From: a bacterium
GTDB lineage: Bacteria > Hinthialibacterota > Hinthialibacteria > H5-UNCL2
Direction of reading: 5' to 3'
NCBI GenBank assembly: GCA_015075175.1
Contig: JABTUV010000019.1
Span: 1-64,000, forward strand
DNA length: 64,000 nt
Shown here: positions 23,401 through 33,764 of the stretch, piece after piece
Layout: the number at the start of each line of letters is the position of its first letter
Numbering within the stretch: position 1 is the stretch's first letter
Notes under the pieces: generated by a model
Seen by the model: the letters and a program-made list of their open reading frames with translations, nothing else
What the model was told of the DNA's origin: nothing
Databases searched by the model: none
Made by a program: the position numbers and the translations under genes

Positions 23401-25234
23401 GCAGTTGGAGGAGGTCCTGGCATTTCTGCCCAATCATCAGCCGGCGCTGGAGCAGTTGTGCGCGCTGGCGGAACGCACGCATCCACGCAAGGCGCTGGAG
23501 TATCTGGTGCGATTGGCGGAAGCGCGCGCGGCCGCGGGGCAGTGGAGCGCGGCGGCGGAGACCTATCGGCGCGCGCTGGCCGAACACCTGGACCATCTCC
23601 CGCCTGGCAGGGGCTGGCGGAGGCGTTCCTGGCGGACGGCCGGGCCGAGGAGGCCGTGCGCGCACATCTGGAGGCCGCCCGCCACCGCGAAGCGCACTTC
23701 AATGGCGGGCAGGCGATGGAGCATTGCCGCAAGGCGCCGGCCATCCGGCCTGATTGCGTGGAAGCGGAAGAGCGGCTGGTCGCGCTCTACGGGCAGCTGG
23801 GCGGGCCGACGAGGTCGAGGCGCACCTGTTGCGTGCGTCGGTTTCTGGAGCGGAGGGGGACGGCTCGCGGGCGGCCCGGCTTGAAGAGCATCCCCGGCGC
23901 GCCGGAGGCTCGCCGGTGCGCGCGCGGCTGTTGGTTTCTATCAGGGCTGGGTCGCAGGGAGGACTGGTCGAGCAGCATCTGGTGTTGGCGCGGCTGTACG
24001 CGCAGCGCGGGGACGAGGCGTCGGCGGAGGGGCAGTACGCGGCGGTGTTGACGCTGGAGGAGGGGAACGTGGCGGCGCACGAGGCGTTGGCGGCGGCCGG
24101 CCTGGCGGCGGGCGGCGGCGAGGCCGCCGACCACTTCACCGCCCTCGCCGAGCGCTTCCGCCGCGAGGGCATCAGGGACGCGCGCTCGACTACTATCGCC
24201 GCGCGCTCGAGTGTATTCCCGACGATCCGGCCTTGCGTGAAGCGGTGGCGGCGGCATACGTGGAGGAAGGCTCGCCCGCCAAGGCGGTCAACGAGTTCAT
24301 CCTGGTGGGCGACGTGCACTTCCGCAACCGCGCCTACGAGGAGGCGCTGGCGGTGTATCGGCGGGCGCTCGAGCTGGGGCCGGACAATCTGCGCACGCTG
24401 GGCAAGCTGGTCTCGGCCTACGAAGCGGCGGGAGAGGTGGAAGCGGCGGCGGAAGTGCTGTTTGACATGGCGGACATCTACGCTCGGCGGAGCCTGACGT
24501 GGAAGTCGCGGGAGGCGGCGACTCGGGCGCTGCGGCTGGCGCCGGGCGAGGCGGTGTTGCGGCGTTACCTGGAGCGCAGCGCGGTGGCGGGTGAGCTGGC
24601 ATCCGCGGTCGCCGCGGTGGAAGAACTGATGCCGTTTTTCCCGCGCCGGTTTCAAGGGCGGGCGCGCGAGCTGTTGGCGGAAGGCGGGCGGGGCGGGCGC
24701 GCGCCGACGGAGGCGCGCCCGCAGGCGGCGTCGTCCTTTGGACAGCCGGCCTGGCAGGCGTTTCGTGATCCGTCGCCGGCCGCGGGTGCACCGGCGCCTC
24801 CCCATGGCCACGGTCGCGCGCCCGAGCCTCCGGCCCCGAGCGAGTCGGGGGCCGATCCGCGCCGGACGTTGGTCGAGGCGCTGCATCTCTTCTCGCGCCG
24901 CCGCTACAGTCGCGCCCTGGCCAAACTGGACGAGGTCGCCGGCCTGCCGCGTGCCGGCCTCTCGCAGAACGACCTGGCCGATCTCTTCTCCGCCAAGGGG
25001 CAGTGCCTGATTGAACTGGGGTATCCCCGGGACGCCATCGAGCCGTTCGAGTCCGGCCTGTCGCTGTCGGGTCTGGACGCGGAGCGCGAGATGTCGCTGC
25101 AATACGGGCTGGCGCGGGCATTGGAGGAGAGCGGGGACCGTGAAAGGGCGATGGATCTTTACAAGTGGGTATACTTGAAGGACGCGTCCTATCGCGACGT
25201 GAAGATCCGGCTCTTGTGGTCGAAGAAGAAGTAG
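20495..25234 (+). CDS. Second giant TPR protein, multiply frameshifted
   Basis: About 1,580 residues of TPR-type helical repeats spread over changing frames, with breaks near 20,520, 20,940-21,050, 21,250-21,470, 23,160-23,460, 23,600-23,800 and 23,900-24,230. Clean stretches include 21471-23120 and 24233-25234. The C-terminus (ALAKLDEVAGLPRAGLSQND ... YKWVYLKDASYRDVKIRLLW) has the usual closing pattern of TPR chains with a Pro/Ala-rich hinge before it (about 24,700-24,850). The start is uncertain: ATGGTGGAAGCG at 20495 leads directly into repeat sequence (EALAPGRPDITERLARAHEL) with no ribosome-binding site or signal peptide. This could mean that the N-terminus was lost, or that this was once continuous with the preceding TPR gene. 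It ends seven bases from the convergent membrane-protein gene. Confidence 0.65.
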
Positions 25235-25240
25235 GCGGGA

Positions 25241-26035
25241 TCAGTCGCCGCGCAGGCGCGGCGCCAGGACGGGGCCGGCGGGGCGTGGGCGCGGGGGCGG
25301 CGCCTTTTCCCCCTCTCCCACGTCCAGGTAGAAAAGCCCCATGGCGAAAGCCCACAACGCGAACAGCGGCACGTAGGCGACCGCTCCGTAGAGTCGCAAC
25401 TCCGGGTCATTGGCGAAGGCCCGCGCGCCCGCCGTCATGGTCGCCCCCGCCGCCCACGGCAGGAGGCTGAACCACCACAGCCAGCGGGGGTATCTGGGGT
25501 CCCGCAGGCACAACAGGTTCAGAAGCAGACCCGCGATCCACAGGAACGTGTTGCCCACCAGCACCAGGTGCTGGCCCATGCTCTCGGGCATGGAAATCCA
25601 ATAGTAATGCTGCTGCACCAACGTGGCCTGCGCCTGCCGGTGCAGGAGGAGCAGTTCTTCCGCCATCGCCGGCATCTTCATGATCCCGACCAGCGCGCAC
25701 ACCCACACCGCGATGATGCCGAACCCTCCCACGACCAACACGGAGGAGCCCAGCGGCCCCACACCGGGTCGGATGCGGTTGGTCACGAGGGAGAAGAAGA
25801 TGAGTTGCAGGGTCGTCGCGGCCAGCACCAGGAACCAACCCAGGCGCCAGTAGAAGCGGTGTTCGTGGACGTAGGTGATGGAGTATTGGGTGGTTTCACC
25901 TACCAGGGTGTAGCCGGGGGAAATCCAGGAGAGGACGCCGATGCCGGCCAGGAGGGAGAAGATGGCGCACAGGTAGGCGATGAAGCGATCCCAGGGCGAG
26001 CGTTCGTAGCCGAAGTAGCCGATCCAGGGTTTCAT
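25241..26035 (-). CDS. Six-helix membrane protein of unknown function
   Basis: 264 residues starting MKPWIGYFGYERSPWDRF. About six hydrophobic segments are visible, including FIAYLCAIFSLLAGIGVL, LGWFLVLAATTLQLIFFSLV, VVGGFGIIAVWVCALVG and HLVLVGNTFLWIAGLLLN. A conserved-looking loop (HEHRFYWRLGW) precedes the second helix. No motif ties it to a known transporter or enzyme. The open frame continues far upstream of 26035 but there covers the YkvA and GntR genes antisense, so the methionine before the first helix is taken as the start. It is divergent from the YkvA gene with only 51 bases between them. Confidence 0.7.
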   Translation of the reverse strand: MKPWIGYFGYERSPWDRFIAYLCAIFSLLAGIGVLSWISPGYTLVGETTQYSITYVHEHRFYWRLGWFLVLAATTLQLIFFSLVTNRIRPGVGPLGSSVLVVGGFGIIAVWVCALVGIMKMPAMAEELLLLHRQAQATLVQQHYYWISMPESMGQHLVLVGNTFLWIAGLLLNLLCLRDPRYPRWLWWFSLLPWAAGATMTAGARAFANDPELRLYGAVAYVPLFALWAFAMGLFYLDVGEGEKAPPPRPRPAGPVLAPRLRGD

Positions 26036-26086
26036 GGATATAAGATACGCGGCGGGGGCAGGAGAATTCAAGGTAGGAAGCGGTTC

Positions 26087-26374
26087 ATGCGAGAGAGCCT
26101 GCGGGAGATTGGGAGAGGACTTAGGGGGCGGTTGCGCTTCTATCGCGTGATCTACAAGGACCCGCGCACGCCGCGGCGCGCGCGGTTTTTTTTCTGGCTG
26201 GCTTTCGGGTACCTGGCCCTGCCGCTTGATCTGATTCCGGATTTCATCCCCGTGCTCGGGCACCTGGACGACGTGGTGGTCGTGCCGCTGCTGCTGCGGC
26301 TGGCGTTGCGGGCGGTTCCGGACGAGGTTTACGCGGCTCATGCGGGGCTTCTGAGGGAAGAGAGCGCACCTTGA
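26087..26374 (+). CDS. YkvA-family (DUF1232) membrane protein
   Basis: 95 residues. The core ARFFFWLAFGYLALPLDLIP followed by DFIPVLGHLDDVVVV is the signature of the YkvA/DUF1232 family: a membrane hairpin with the P-x-D-x-IPD pattern. The N-terminus is basic and likely cytoplasmic. Family function is not established; a role in envelope or ion homeostasis has been proposed for some members. The start at 26087 is the first methionine after the divergent gene and is preceded by AAGGTAGGAAG. It is followed 156 bases later by a GntR regulator with its own promoter, so it is probably a single-gene unit. Confidence 0.85.
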   Translation: MRESLREIGRGLRGRLRFYRVIYKDPRTPRRARFFFWLAFGYLALPLDLIPDFIPVLGHLDDVVVVPLLLRLALRAVPDEVYAAHAGLLREESAP

Positions 26375-26492
26375 GGGAGTCCGTGCACGCGGCACACCCT
26401 TTTGAGTACCAAAGGGCGGCGCCCCATGCGTCGGCAGGATACCGACGAGACCAGCGACCGGAGGTCGCCGCGACGAGGGCTGGAATGCTCCC

Positions 26493-26520
26493 TTGACGGT
26501 CGAGGGGGCGCGGTTACACT
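26493..26520 (+). promoter_or_regulatory. Promoter of the GntR gene, near-leaderless
   Basis: TTGACG (26493-26498), a 16-bp spacer and TACACT (26515-26520). Transcription would begin about 26527, only a few bases before the ATG at 26531, and no ribosome-binding site is seen between them. Confidence 0.5.
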
Positions 26521-26530
26521 GGTTTTTGCC

Positions 26531-27271
26531 ATGCGCACCGTCAATCCCCACAGCGCGGAGAAGCTGCACGCGCAGCTGGCGCGCCTTCTGCGCGAGGAGA
26601 TCGCTGCGGGACGCTACGCGCCGGGGACCAATATTCCCACGGAAAACGAGTTGTGCGCGTCGCACGCCGTCAGCAAGGCGGTAGTACGGCAGGCGGTGGG
26701 TATGCTGGTCGCCGAGGGATTGGTGGAGCGGCGGGCGGGGCGAGGTACGCGGGTGCTGTCGACCGGGCCGGCGGCGGGCGTGCGGATGACGCTGGCCTTG
26801 GGCGATCCGCGCCTGGCGGCGTCGCATCCGGTGGAGGTGCACGTGGAGAGCAAGAAGATGGTGCGCGTGCCGGCCGCGCTGCGCGACTTTTTTCCCCGTT
26901 CGGACGCGCTGCGGCTGTTTGAACTGGTACGCCTCTTTACGCTGGACGGAAAACCCGCCGCGCTGGAGACCAGCCACGTGGCGGAGACGCACTGCCCCGG
27001 CCTGGCGGTTCTGAACCTGCGGGGACGGGGCATTCCCGAGGTGCTGGAGGGCCATTACGGACTGCGGCTGGCGCGGGGGACGCTGCGGTTCGCCCTGGGC
27101 GCGGCGGAAGCCGAGGAGGCGCGGCTGCTCTGTCTGCCGCCGGCGGCGGGCGTGCTGGTCGCCGTGCAACGCCTCTGCCTTGCCGACGACGCGCCGGTCG
27201 CGCACGTGCGCGTGGTGTCGGCGGAGGGCGCGCCGGCATTGACTTTCGAGTTGCGCCGCGCCGCGCCGTGA
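26531..27271 (+). CDS. GntR/HutC-family regulator with UTRA domain
   Basis: 246 residues. Residues 5-75 form the winged helix-turn-helix (LLREEIAAGRYAPGTNIPTE then SKAVVRQAVGMLVAEGLVER), ending in the usual RAGRGTRV wing. Residues about 90-245 fit the UTRA ligand-binding fold, which in this subfamily usually senses a sugar phosphate, amino acid or similar small molecule. The start at 26531 is the methionine closest to the DNA-binding domain; a longer frame exists but includes the promoter. Its stop codon overlaps the GTG start of the downstream glycosyltransferase (GTGA), so the two are translationally coupled and the regulator may control that gene. The effector is unknown. Confidence 0.88.
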   Translation: MRTVNPHSAEKLHAQLARLLREEIAAGRYAPGTNIPTENELCASHAVSKAVVRQAVGMLVAEGLVERRAGRGTRVLSTGPAAGVRMTLALGDPRLAASHPVEVHVESKKMVRVPAALRDFFPRSDALRLFELVRLFTLDGKPAALETSHVAETHCPGLAVLNLRGRGIPEVLEGHYGLRLARGTLRFALGAAEAEEARLLCLPPAAGVLVAVQRLCLADDAPVAHVRVVSAEGAPALTFELRRAAP

Positions 27272-28869
27272 GACTCCCCCGCGACGTTGCTGCCTGGTCG
27301 CTGGTCGCGCTGGCCCTGACGGCGGTAACCCTCCTGCGCTTCGGCAACCTGGGCGCGCGCAGCCCGTGGTTGGACGAGATCATGGCCGCCATCGCCTCGG
27401 GCCTGGGCGCGGCCACGAGCCTGGACTACGCGCGCGGCGACGTGACGCCGCCGCTGCACTATCTCCTCATGGTTCCCTTCGCGCGCAGCGCCTGGCCGGA
27501 GTTCTGGCTGCGCGTGCCCGCCGCGCTGTCGGGGGTGGTGGGCATCGTCGCGCTGTATGCCTGGCAGGCGCGACGCGGACGGCCTCGCGCCGGCGCCTGG
27601 GCGGCGTTCTGCTTCGCCCTCTCTCCCTTCGCCCTCTTTCACGCGCAGGACGCGCGCATGTACTCGCACATGATGCTTTTTTCCATGCTGGCGATGATGT
27701 TCCTGGATGAAATGCTGGACGGCGCTGCCGGGGAGGCGCAGCACCCCTCGATACGGCCTGCGGCCTACTCGGGGCCAGGCGCTGCGCAACTACGGCGGGG
27801 GCTGCTTTTGACGCTGGCACTGACGCTGGGGTTGTACAACAGCTACTTTGCCGCGTTTTTGTGGACTTCGCTGGCGCTGTACCTGGCCTGGCGCGTCGGC
27901 ACGGAAAGGGAATCCTCGGGGCGGGGGCGCGCGTTGCCGGCGATACTGGCGATGCTGGTCCCCGTGGCGCTGCTCTTGCCGTGGCTCGTGGGGTTGCCGG
28001 AGAACGGCAAGCTGGGATTTCACTTCTCAGGACTGCAAGTACGCCATGCGGGAGAGGTGGCGTGGAGCCTCGCGCGCGAGTTCGGCGGGGGCGAGATGGG
28101 AGTGGTCTTCTGGCCGCTGGTCGGTTACGGCCTGGGGCGGGCCGAGCGGCGGGCGCGGATGCTGGGCGCGATGCTCTTCATCGTGCCGGCGGCGTTTCTT
28201 TTGGTTTACGATCCGCGCGGGCACTTTTTCGCCGCGCGCTACCTGGCGTATCTCTTTCCCTTCGCGGTCGTGGCGGCGGGATGGGCGCTGGCGGAGCTGG
28301 AGGCGCGGTTGGTTGCGCGCGCCGGTTGGCGTCCCGCCGCCGCGACGGCGGCTTTGGCGGCCGCTCTTGCCTTGTCGGCGGCGCCCGCCCTGTGGCGATA
28401 CGAGCGGGGCGAGAAGGAGAACTGGCGACAGGCCGCAGCAATTCTCGCCCAGCGCATGAAACCGGGCGACGTGCTCCTGACGGGAGTGCACGACGCGCGC
28501 ATCGCCATCGATTACTATCTGGCGCGGGGCGGGGCCAGTCCGCTGACCGAGCCGATCCTGAGATTGGCCCAGGCGCAGCCGCCGGAGGTCTTTCCCCTGC
28601 GCGGCGGCGTAGGCCTGAATCGCCAGATCGTCCTCAATCCCAATTTGCGCGAGACCTGGCAACTGGAGGAGCTGGAGGCGCTGGCGGCCGCCAGCCGCAA
28701 ACCGGGCGACGTCTGGTGGGTATCCGCCCATCCGGAAGCCTACGCGCGCGACTTCCACGTGCATCTGGCGCGCCGCTGGGAGCGCGTCGCGGTTCTGCCG
28801 GCGCTGGAAAGATGGGGGGAAATCCGCGTGTATCGCATGAAGCGGGAACCCCGAGCGAGTATCGATTAA
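27268..28869 (+). CDS. GT39-type membrane glycosyltransferase
   Basis: 533 residues, multi-pass. The first lumenal loop has GARSPWLDEIMAA, matching the catalytic Asp-Glu of PMT/ArnT-like glycosyltransferases, and QDARMYSHMML follows later as in related bacterial enzymes. At least nine hydrophobic segments precede a soluble C-terminal part that includes PGDVLLTGVHDARIAIDYYL. Initiation is at GTG 27268, overlapping the GntR stop. A repeat (27731-27795) is translated in a cytoplasmic loop as QHPSIRPAAYSGPGAAQLR. The stop codon TAA at 28867-28869 is the first hexamer of the family D array that follows. Inferred role: moving sugars from a polyprenyl carrier to an envelope glycan, lipid or protein. 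Confidence 0.8.
   Translation: MRLPRDVAAWSLVALALTAVTLLRFGNLGARSPWLDEIMAAIASGLGAATSLDYARGDVTPPLHYLLMVPFARSAWPEFWLRVPAALSGVVGIVALYAWQARRGRPRAGAWAAFCFALSPFALFHAQDARMYSHMMLFSMLAMMFLDEMLDGAAGEAQHPSIRPAAYSGPGAAQLRRGLLLTLALTLGLYNSYFAAFLWTSLALYLAWRVGTERESSGRGRALPAILAMLVPVALLLPWLVGLPENGKLGFHFSGLQVRHAGEVAWSLAREFGGGEMGVVFWPLVGYGLGRAERRARMLGAMLFIVPAAFLLVYDPRGHFFAARYLAYLFPFAVVAAGWALAELEARLVARAGWRPAAATAALAAALALSAAPALWRYERGEKENWRQAAAILAQRMKPGDVLLTGVHDARIAIDYYLARGGASPLTEPILRLAQAQPPEVFPLRGGVGLNRQIVLNPNLRETWQLEELEALAAASRKPGDVWWVSAHPEAYARDFHVHLARRWERVAVLPALERWGEIRVYRMKREPRASID
27731..27795. repeat. Composite family F/E repeat, translated
   Basis: GCGCAGCACCCCTCGATACG, GCCTGCGGCCTACTCGGGGC and CAGGCGCTGCGCAACTACGG in succession. 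It nearly matches 8173-8235 base for base, but is read in a different frame. Confidence 0.88.
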
Positions 28870-29000
28870 GATTAAGATTAAGATTAAGAGCAAGAGCAAG
28901 AGCAAGATTAAGAGCAAGAGCAAGAGCAGGAGCAAGAGCAAGATTAAGAGCAAGAGCAAGATTAAGATTAAGATTAAGATTAAGATTAGGATTGAGATTG
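28864..29000. repeat. Family D hexamer array between convergent genes
   Basis: About 22 units of AAGATT and AAGAGC. The plus-strand glycosyltransferase ends on a TAA inside its first unit and the minus-strand pgeF ends on a TAA in its last, degenerate unit, so both neighbours take their stop codons from the array. Confidence 0.95.
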
Positions 29001-29759
29001 GGGTTTTGAGTCGGCGGAAACCTGCGTGGTCCCCGACTCGCCCCTCCATAGCAGCGCGAACATGCGACCCGAGCGGTCGCCGTCGCGGCGGTAGGACTGC
29101 AGGTCGGGTTCTTCGTAGGTGCAGAGGGGCGAGACCTCGATGTTCTCCTCGGGGAGGCCACAGGCAAGAAGCGAATCTCGATTGAGTCGGGCGATGTCCA
29201 GTCTTTCTCCGGGGAGAATGGACTGTTCGACCGGCAGGTGCGAAAGGCGCCTTCGCACCTCGGCCAACACAGCCGGGCCGACCTGATAGTTGCGGGCGGA
29301 GATGGAGGGGCCGATCCAGGCGACCAGGTTTTCGGGACGGCAGCCGTAGCGCGCTTTCATTTGTTGCAGGGCGTGGGCGGCGGCGTCGGCGACAGTTCCG
29401 CGCCAGCCGCAATGCACGAGCGCCATCACCTCGACGACGGGATCGACCAGGTAGACGGGCGCGCAGTCGGCGACCAGCACGGCCAGGACGAGATCGCGCC
29501 GGTCGGTGAGGAGGCCGTCGGCTTCGGGCCGTTCGGCCAGCTCGGCGGGAGAAGTTTGGGCTGCCAAGACGCGCACGGTGGCGCCGTGGACCTGCCGGTT
29601 GCGCACGAGTGTGCGGTTGGACAATCCGAGCGAAGTCAGCAGTTCGGGGGGCGGCGGCCACTTGCGGTCGCCGGCCGCGCCTTCGCACACCGAGGCCAGC
29701 ACGGCCGCATACGTGGCGGGCCAGGCGGGGGAGGCGGGACGTTCGAGCCGGAATCGCAC
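28986..29759 (-). CDS. pgeF: PgeF/YfiH-type peptidoglycan editing enzyme (former laccase-domain protein)
   Basis: 257 residues of the YfiH/DUF152 family. Some members hydrolyse wrongly incorporated amino acids from peptidoglycan precursors; others act on purine nucleosides. The zinc-binding set is present: His58 in RQVHGATV, Cys99 in VADCAPVY and His116 in VHCGWRGT. The GPSISARNYQVG segment is also typical. The start at 29759 lies four bases after the lepB stop, so it is the last gene of a hemW-lepB-pgeF operon. The final residues SKPQSQS and the stop codon come from the edge of the hexamer array, so the original C-terminus may have been altered by array growth. Confidence 0.88.
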   Translation of the reverse strand: MRFRLERPASPAWPATYAAVLASVCEGAAGDRKWPPPPELLTSLGLSNRTLVRNRQVHGATVRVLAAQTSPAELAERPEADGLLTDRRDLVLAVLVADCAPVYLVDPVVEVMALVHCGWRGTVADAAAHALQQMKARYGCRPENLVAWIGPSISARNYQVGPAVLAEVRRRLSHLPVEQSILPGERLDIARLNRDSLLACGLPEENIEVSPLCTYEEPDLQSYRRDGDRSGRMFALLWRGESGTTQVSADSKPQSQS

Positions 29760-29763
29760 CCCG

Positions 29764-30474
29764 TCAATCCTGTTCGTGCGTGCGGGGGGGCGGTCGATCG
29801 AATGCCCGGATGCCGGGACGTTGCACGTGCGGGCGGTCGGGACTGACGCGATCCACGATCAGCCCGATGCGCGACAATGGCCAGAAGCGGAAGACCGCCT
29901 TGCCGACCACGTTCTTCTCGGGCACGCCGCCCCACTTGCGGCTGTCCAGGCTGACTCTGGAGTGGTCCCCGAACACGTAATACATGCCCTCGGGGACCCT
30001 CTCGCGCGTGAAGAACTTCCCGTCCACCTCGTTAGTGTACGTGTTGACGTGAAAGAAGGGCACGCGATCCAGCGGCCTGTCGTTGACGAAAATCCGTCCC
30101 TCGCGCACCTCGACCACGTCGCCCGGCTTGCCGACCAGCCGCTTGATGTAGTAGCGCTTGTCGGGGTCGCTCTGCAGCAGCACGTCGGGGACCTGGAAGA
30201 CCACGATGTCGCCGTAATCGGGCGGCTCGAACCAGTAATAGAACTTGGAGACGAGGATGCGGTCGCCGACGAGGAGGGTGTCCTCCATGGAGCCGGAGGG
30301 GATTTCATAGGCCTGCACGACGAAGGCCTGGAGGAGAATAAAGACCACGAGCGCGGTGATGAAGGATTCGAGGGTTTCATAGACGCGGGCGCGGCGGCGG
30401 GCGTGCTGGGCCAGCCGGCGTCCCAGCGGGAAGAGGGAAATCTTCTCGGCCATCCAGAGGAGCGGATACTTCAT
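29764..30474 (-). CDS. lepB: Signal peptidase I
   Basis: Removes signal peptides from exported proteins on the outer face of the inner membrane. 236 residues with one N-terminal anchor (ITALVVFILLQAFVV). The catalytic serine is Ser62 in IPSGSMEDTLLVGD and the general base is Lys111 in RYYIKRLVGKPGD. The later boxes GMYYVFGDHSRVSLDSRKWG and VGKAVFRFWP are intact. The last 25 residues (SPDRPHVQRPGIRAFDRPPP and on) are an unusual basic, proline-rich tail. It lies 21 bases downstream of hemW and 4 bases upstream of pgeF on the same strand, so one transcript is likely. Confidence 0.95.
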   Translation of the reverse strand: MKYPLLWMAEKISLFPLGRRLAQHARRRARVYETLESFITALVVFILLQAFVVQAYEIPSGSMEDTLLVGDRILVSKFYYWFEPPDYGDIVVFQVPDVLLQSDPDKRYYIKRLVGKPGDVVEVREGRIFVNDRPLDRVPFFHVNTYTNEVDGKFFTRERVPEGMYYVFGDHSRVSLDSRKWGGVPEKNVVGKAVFRFWPLSRIGLIVDRVSPDRPHVQRPGIRAFDRPPPRTHEQD

Positions 30475-30495
30475 GCCATCCTCCCGGGCCGCGCC

Positions 30496-31635
30496 TCACA
30501 CGAGGGCGGCCAGAATCTCGTCGGCCAGAAGTCGGCCGCGGCTGGTCAGGGTAACGCGGACGCCTTCTTGGCGCAAGAGGCCCGTTTGCAGATAACGCCC
30601 AAACGGCGCGGGCGGCGGAGGATTTTCGGGGGCGACTTGCCTGTCCCACTGCGACAGATCAAGGCCCTCGGCGAGGCGCAAGCCGAGCATGAACCACTCG
30701 GCGGTGCGCGTGGTGGGCGAGAGGATTTCTTCATCCAGGCGCGCCGGCGGGGAAGAGCAGCGCAGATAGTCCTCCAGGCGGGGGGTATTATGGAAGCGGC
30801 GGCCGGCGAGGTGGGAATGGGCGCCGAGGCCCAGGCCCAGATACTCGCCGCGGCGCCAGTAATTGAGATTGTGCGCGCATTCCCGGCCGGCCATCGCCCA
30901 ATTGGAGATTTCGTAGTGCGCGTAGCCCGCCTCCTCCAGCATGAGCTCGGCCCGTTCGTACTGCTCGGCCTGGCGGTCGGGGTCGGGGGCGGGCTGACGG
31001 CCCTGCCGGATCGCGGCGGCGTAGGGCGTGCCTCTTTCGACCGTCAGGCCATAGAGCGAGAGGTGCTGGGGCGAGAGCTGCAGCACTTCCGACAATGTGC
31101 GTTGCCAAGCGGCGGGGTCTTCGTAAGGCCAGCCGTAAATGAGGTCGAGGGAGAGGTTGTCGATGCCTTCCTGTCGGGCGAGGGCGACGGCTTGGTGGAC
31201 GCGGCCCTTGGTATGGATGCGGCCGAGGCCGACGAGCGTTTCGGGGTCCATGGACTGTACGCCGAGGCTGAGGCGGTTGGCGCCGACCTGGCGCATGGCG
31301 GCCAGGCCGACGCGCGAGAGGCTCTCGGGGTTGGCCTCGAAGGTCCACTCGACGCCGGGGGGGACGGTGAAGGCGGCGCGCAGGGCGTGGCCGATTTGCC
31401 GGATGTCGGCGGGCGAAAGCAGGCTGGGGGTTCCGCCGCCGAAGAAGACGCTGGTGATGGGGCGGTCGGCCTCGGCGGCGCGCGTGACGATTTCGGCGCA
31501 GAGAGCATCGACGTAACGTCGGCGCACCTCCGGCGCGCCGACAGCGGTGACGAAATCGCAGTAGTGGCAGCGCATTTCGCAGAAGGGGAAATGCAGGTAG
31601 AGGCCGAGGGGAGCGGTTGTGCTGCAATGCGTCAT
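30496..31635 (-). CDS. hemW: HemW-type radical SAM protein (heme chaperone, HemN-like)
   Basis: 379 residues. The radical SAM cluster motif is Cys19-x3-Cys23-x2-Cys26 in FCEMRCHYCDF, lacking the extra cysteine of true HemN coproporphyrinogen dehydrogenase. Further family marks are FFGGGTPSLLS, NPESLSRVGLAAMRQVGANR-type text, SLGVQSMD and the ECAHNLNYW box seen in HemW. HemW proteins bind heme and are thought to deliver it to respiratory enzymes. The C-terminal HemN_C domain ends TSRGRLLADEILAALV. It is the first gene of the hemW-lepB-pgeF cluster; the intergenic block upstream is dense with repeats and no clear promoter was found. Confidence 0.92.
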   Translation of the reverse strand: MTHCSTTAPLGLYLHFPFCEMRCHYCDFVTAVGAPEVRRRYVDALCAEIVTRAAEADRPITSVFFGGGTPSLLSPADIRQIGHALRAAFTVPPGVEWTFEANPESLSRVGLAAMRQVGANRLSLGVQSMDPETLVGLGRIHTKGRVHQAVALARQEGIDNLSLDLIYGWPYEDPAAWQRTLSEVLQLSPQHLSLYGLTVERGTPYAAAIRQGRQPAPDPDRQAEQYERAELMLEEAGYAHYEISNWAMAGRECAHNLNYWRRGEYLGLGLGAHSHLAGRRFHNTPRLEDYLRCSSPPARLDEEILSPTTRTAEWFMLGLRLAEGLDLSQWDRQVAPENPPPPAPFGRYLQTGLLRQEGVRVTLTSRGRLLADEILAALV

Positions 31636-31970
31636 TTTTCCAAGTGCGCCGCCCAGGGACGGCCGGTCACAAGGTTTTGCCTTACCCGTAAAGGATAAGA
31701 ACCGAGGCAGCTTCGACGGCGGCCTGGGCGCGTGCAGATCGTCCTCTCGATACGCGGCGCGAAGTTACATCTTGCACATCAAGCGGGCGATCCAGCGCGC
31801 CGCTACTCGAGGACTCGGTTTTTCTTTCTCTCGCAACTCTGTCTGGGCGCATTTCAGGACAGGCACCAATTTTCCCGCAACATTTCCGGTCAGGGGCAAG
31901 ACAGGCGTGGAGAATTGGTGACTGTCCCGGGCGCCTCCCCTCACCCAGCCCTCTCCCAGGGGGAGAGGGT
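31636..31970. repeat. Repeat-dense intergenic block: family F, REP-like hairpin, family B
   Basis: No gene is seen. Family F copy at about 31741-31845 (GTCCTCTCGATACGCGGCGC to GCCGCTACTCGAGGACTCGG and a T-rich tail). An imperfect inverted repeat GGACAGGCACCAATTTTCC (31857-31875) / GGAGAATTGGTGACTGTCC (31909-31927), which resembles REP hairpins. Family B hairpin at 31937-31969, touching the lepA stop codon. Confidence 0.8.

Positions 31971-33764
<1,794 letters not shown>

Noticed and set aside
26036-27205. Upstream extension of the minus-strand membrane protein frame (to 27205)
   Set aside because: It runs antisense through the YkvA and GntR genes; the membrane protein has a natural start at 26035.
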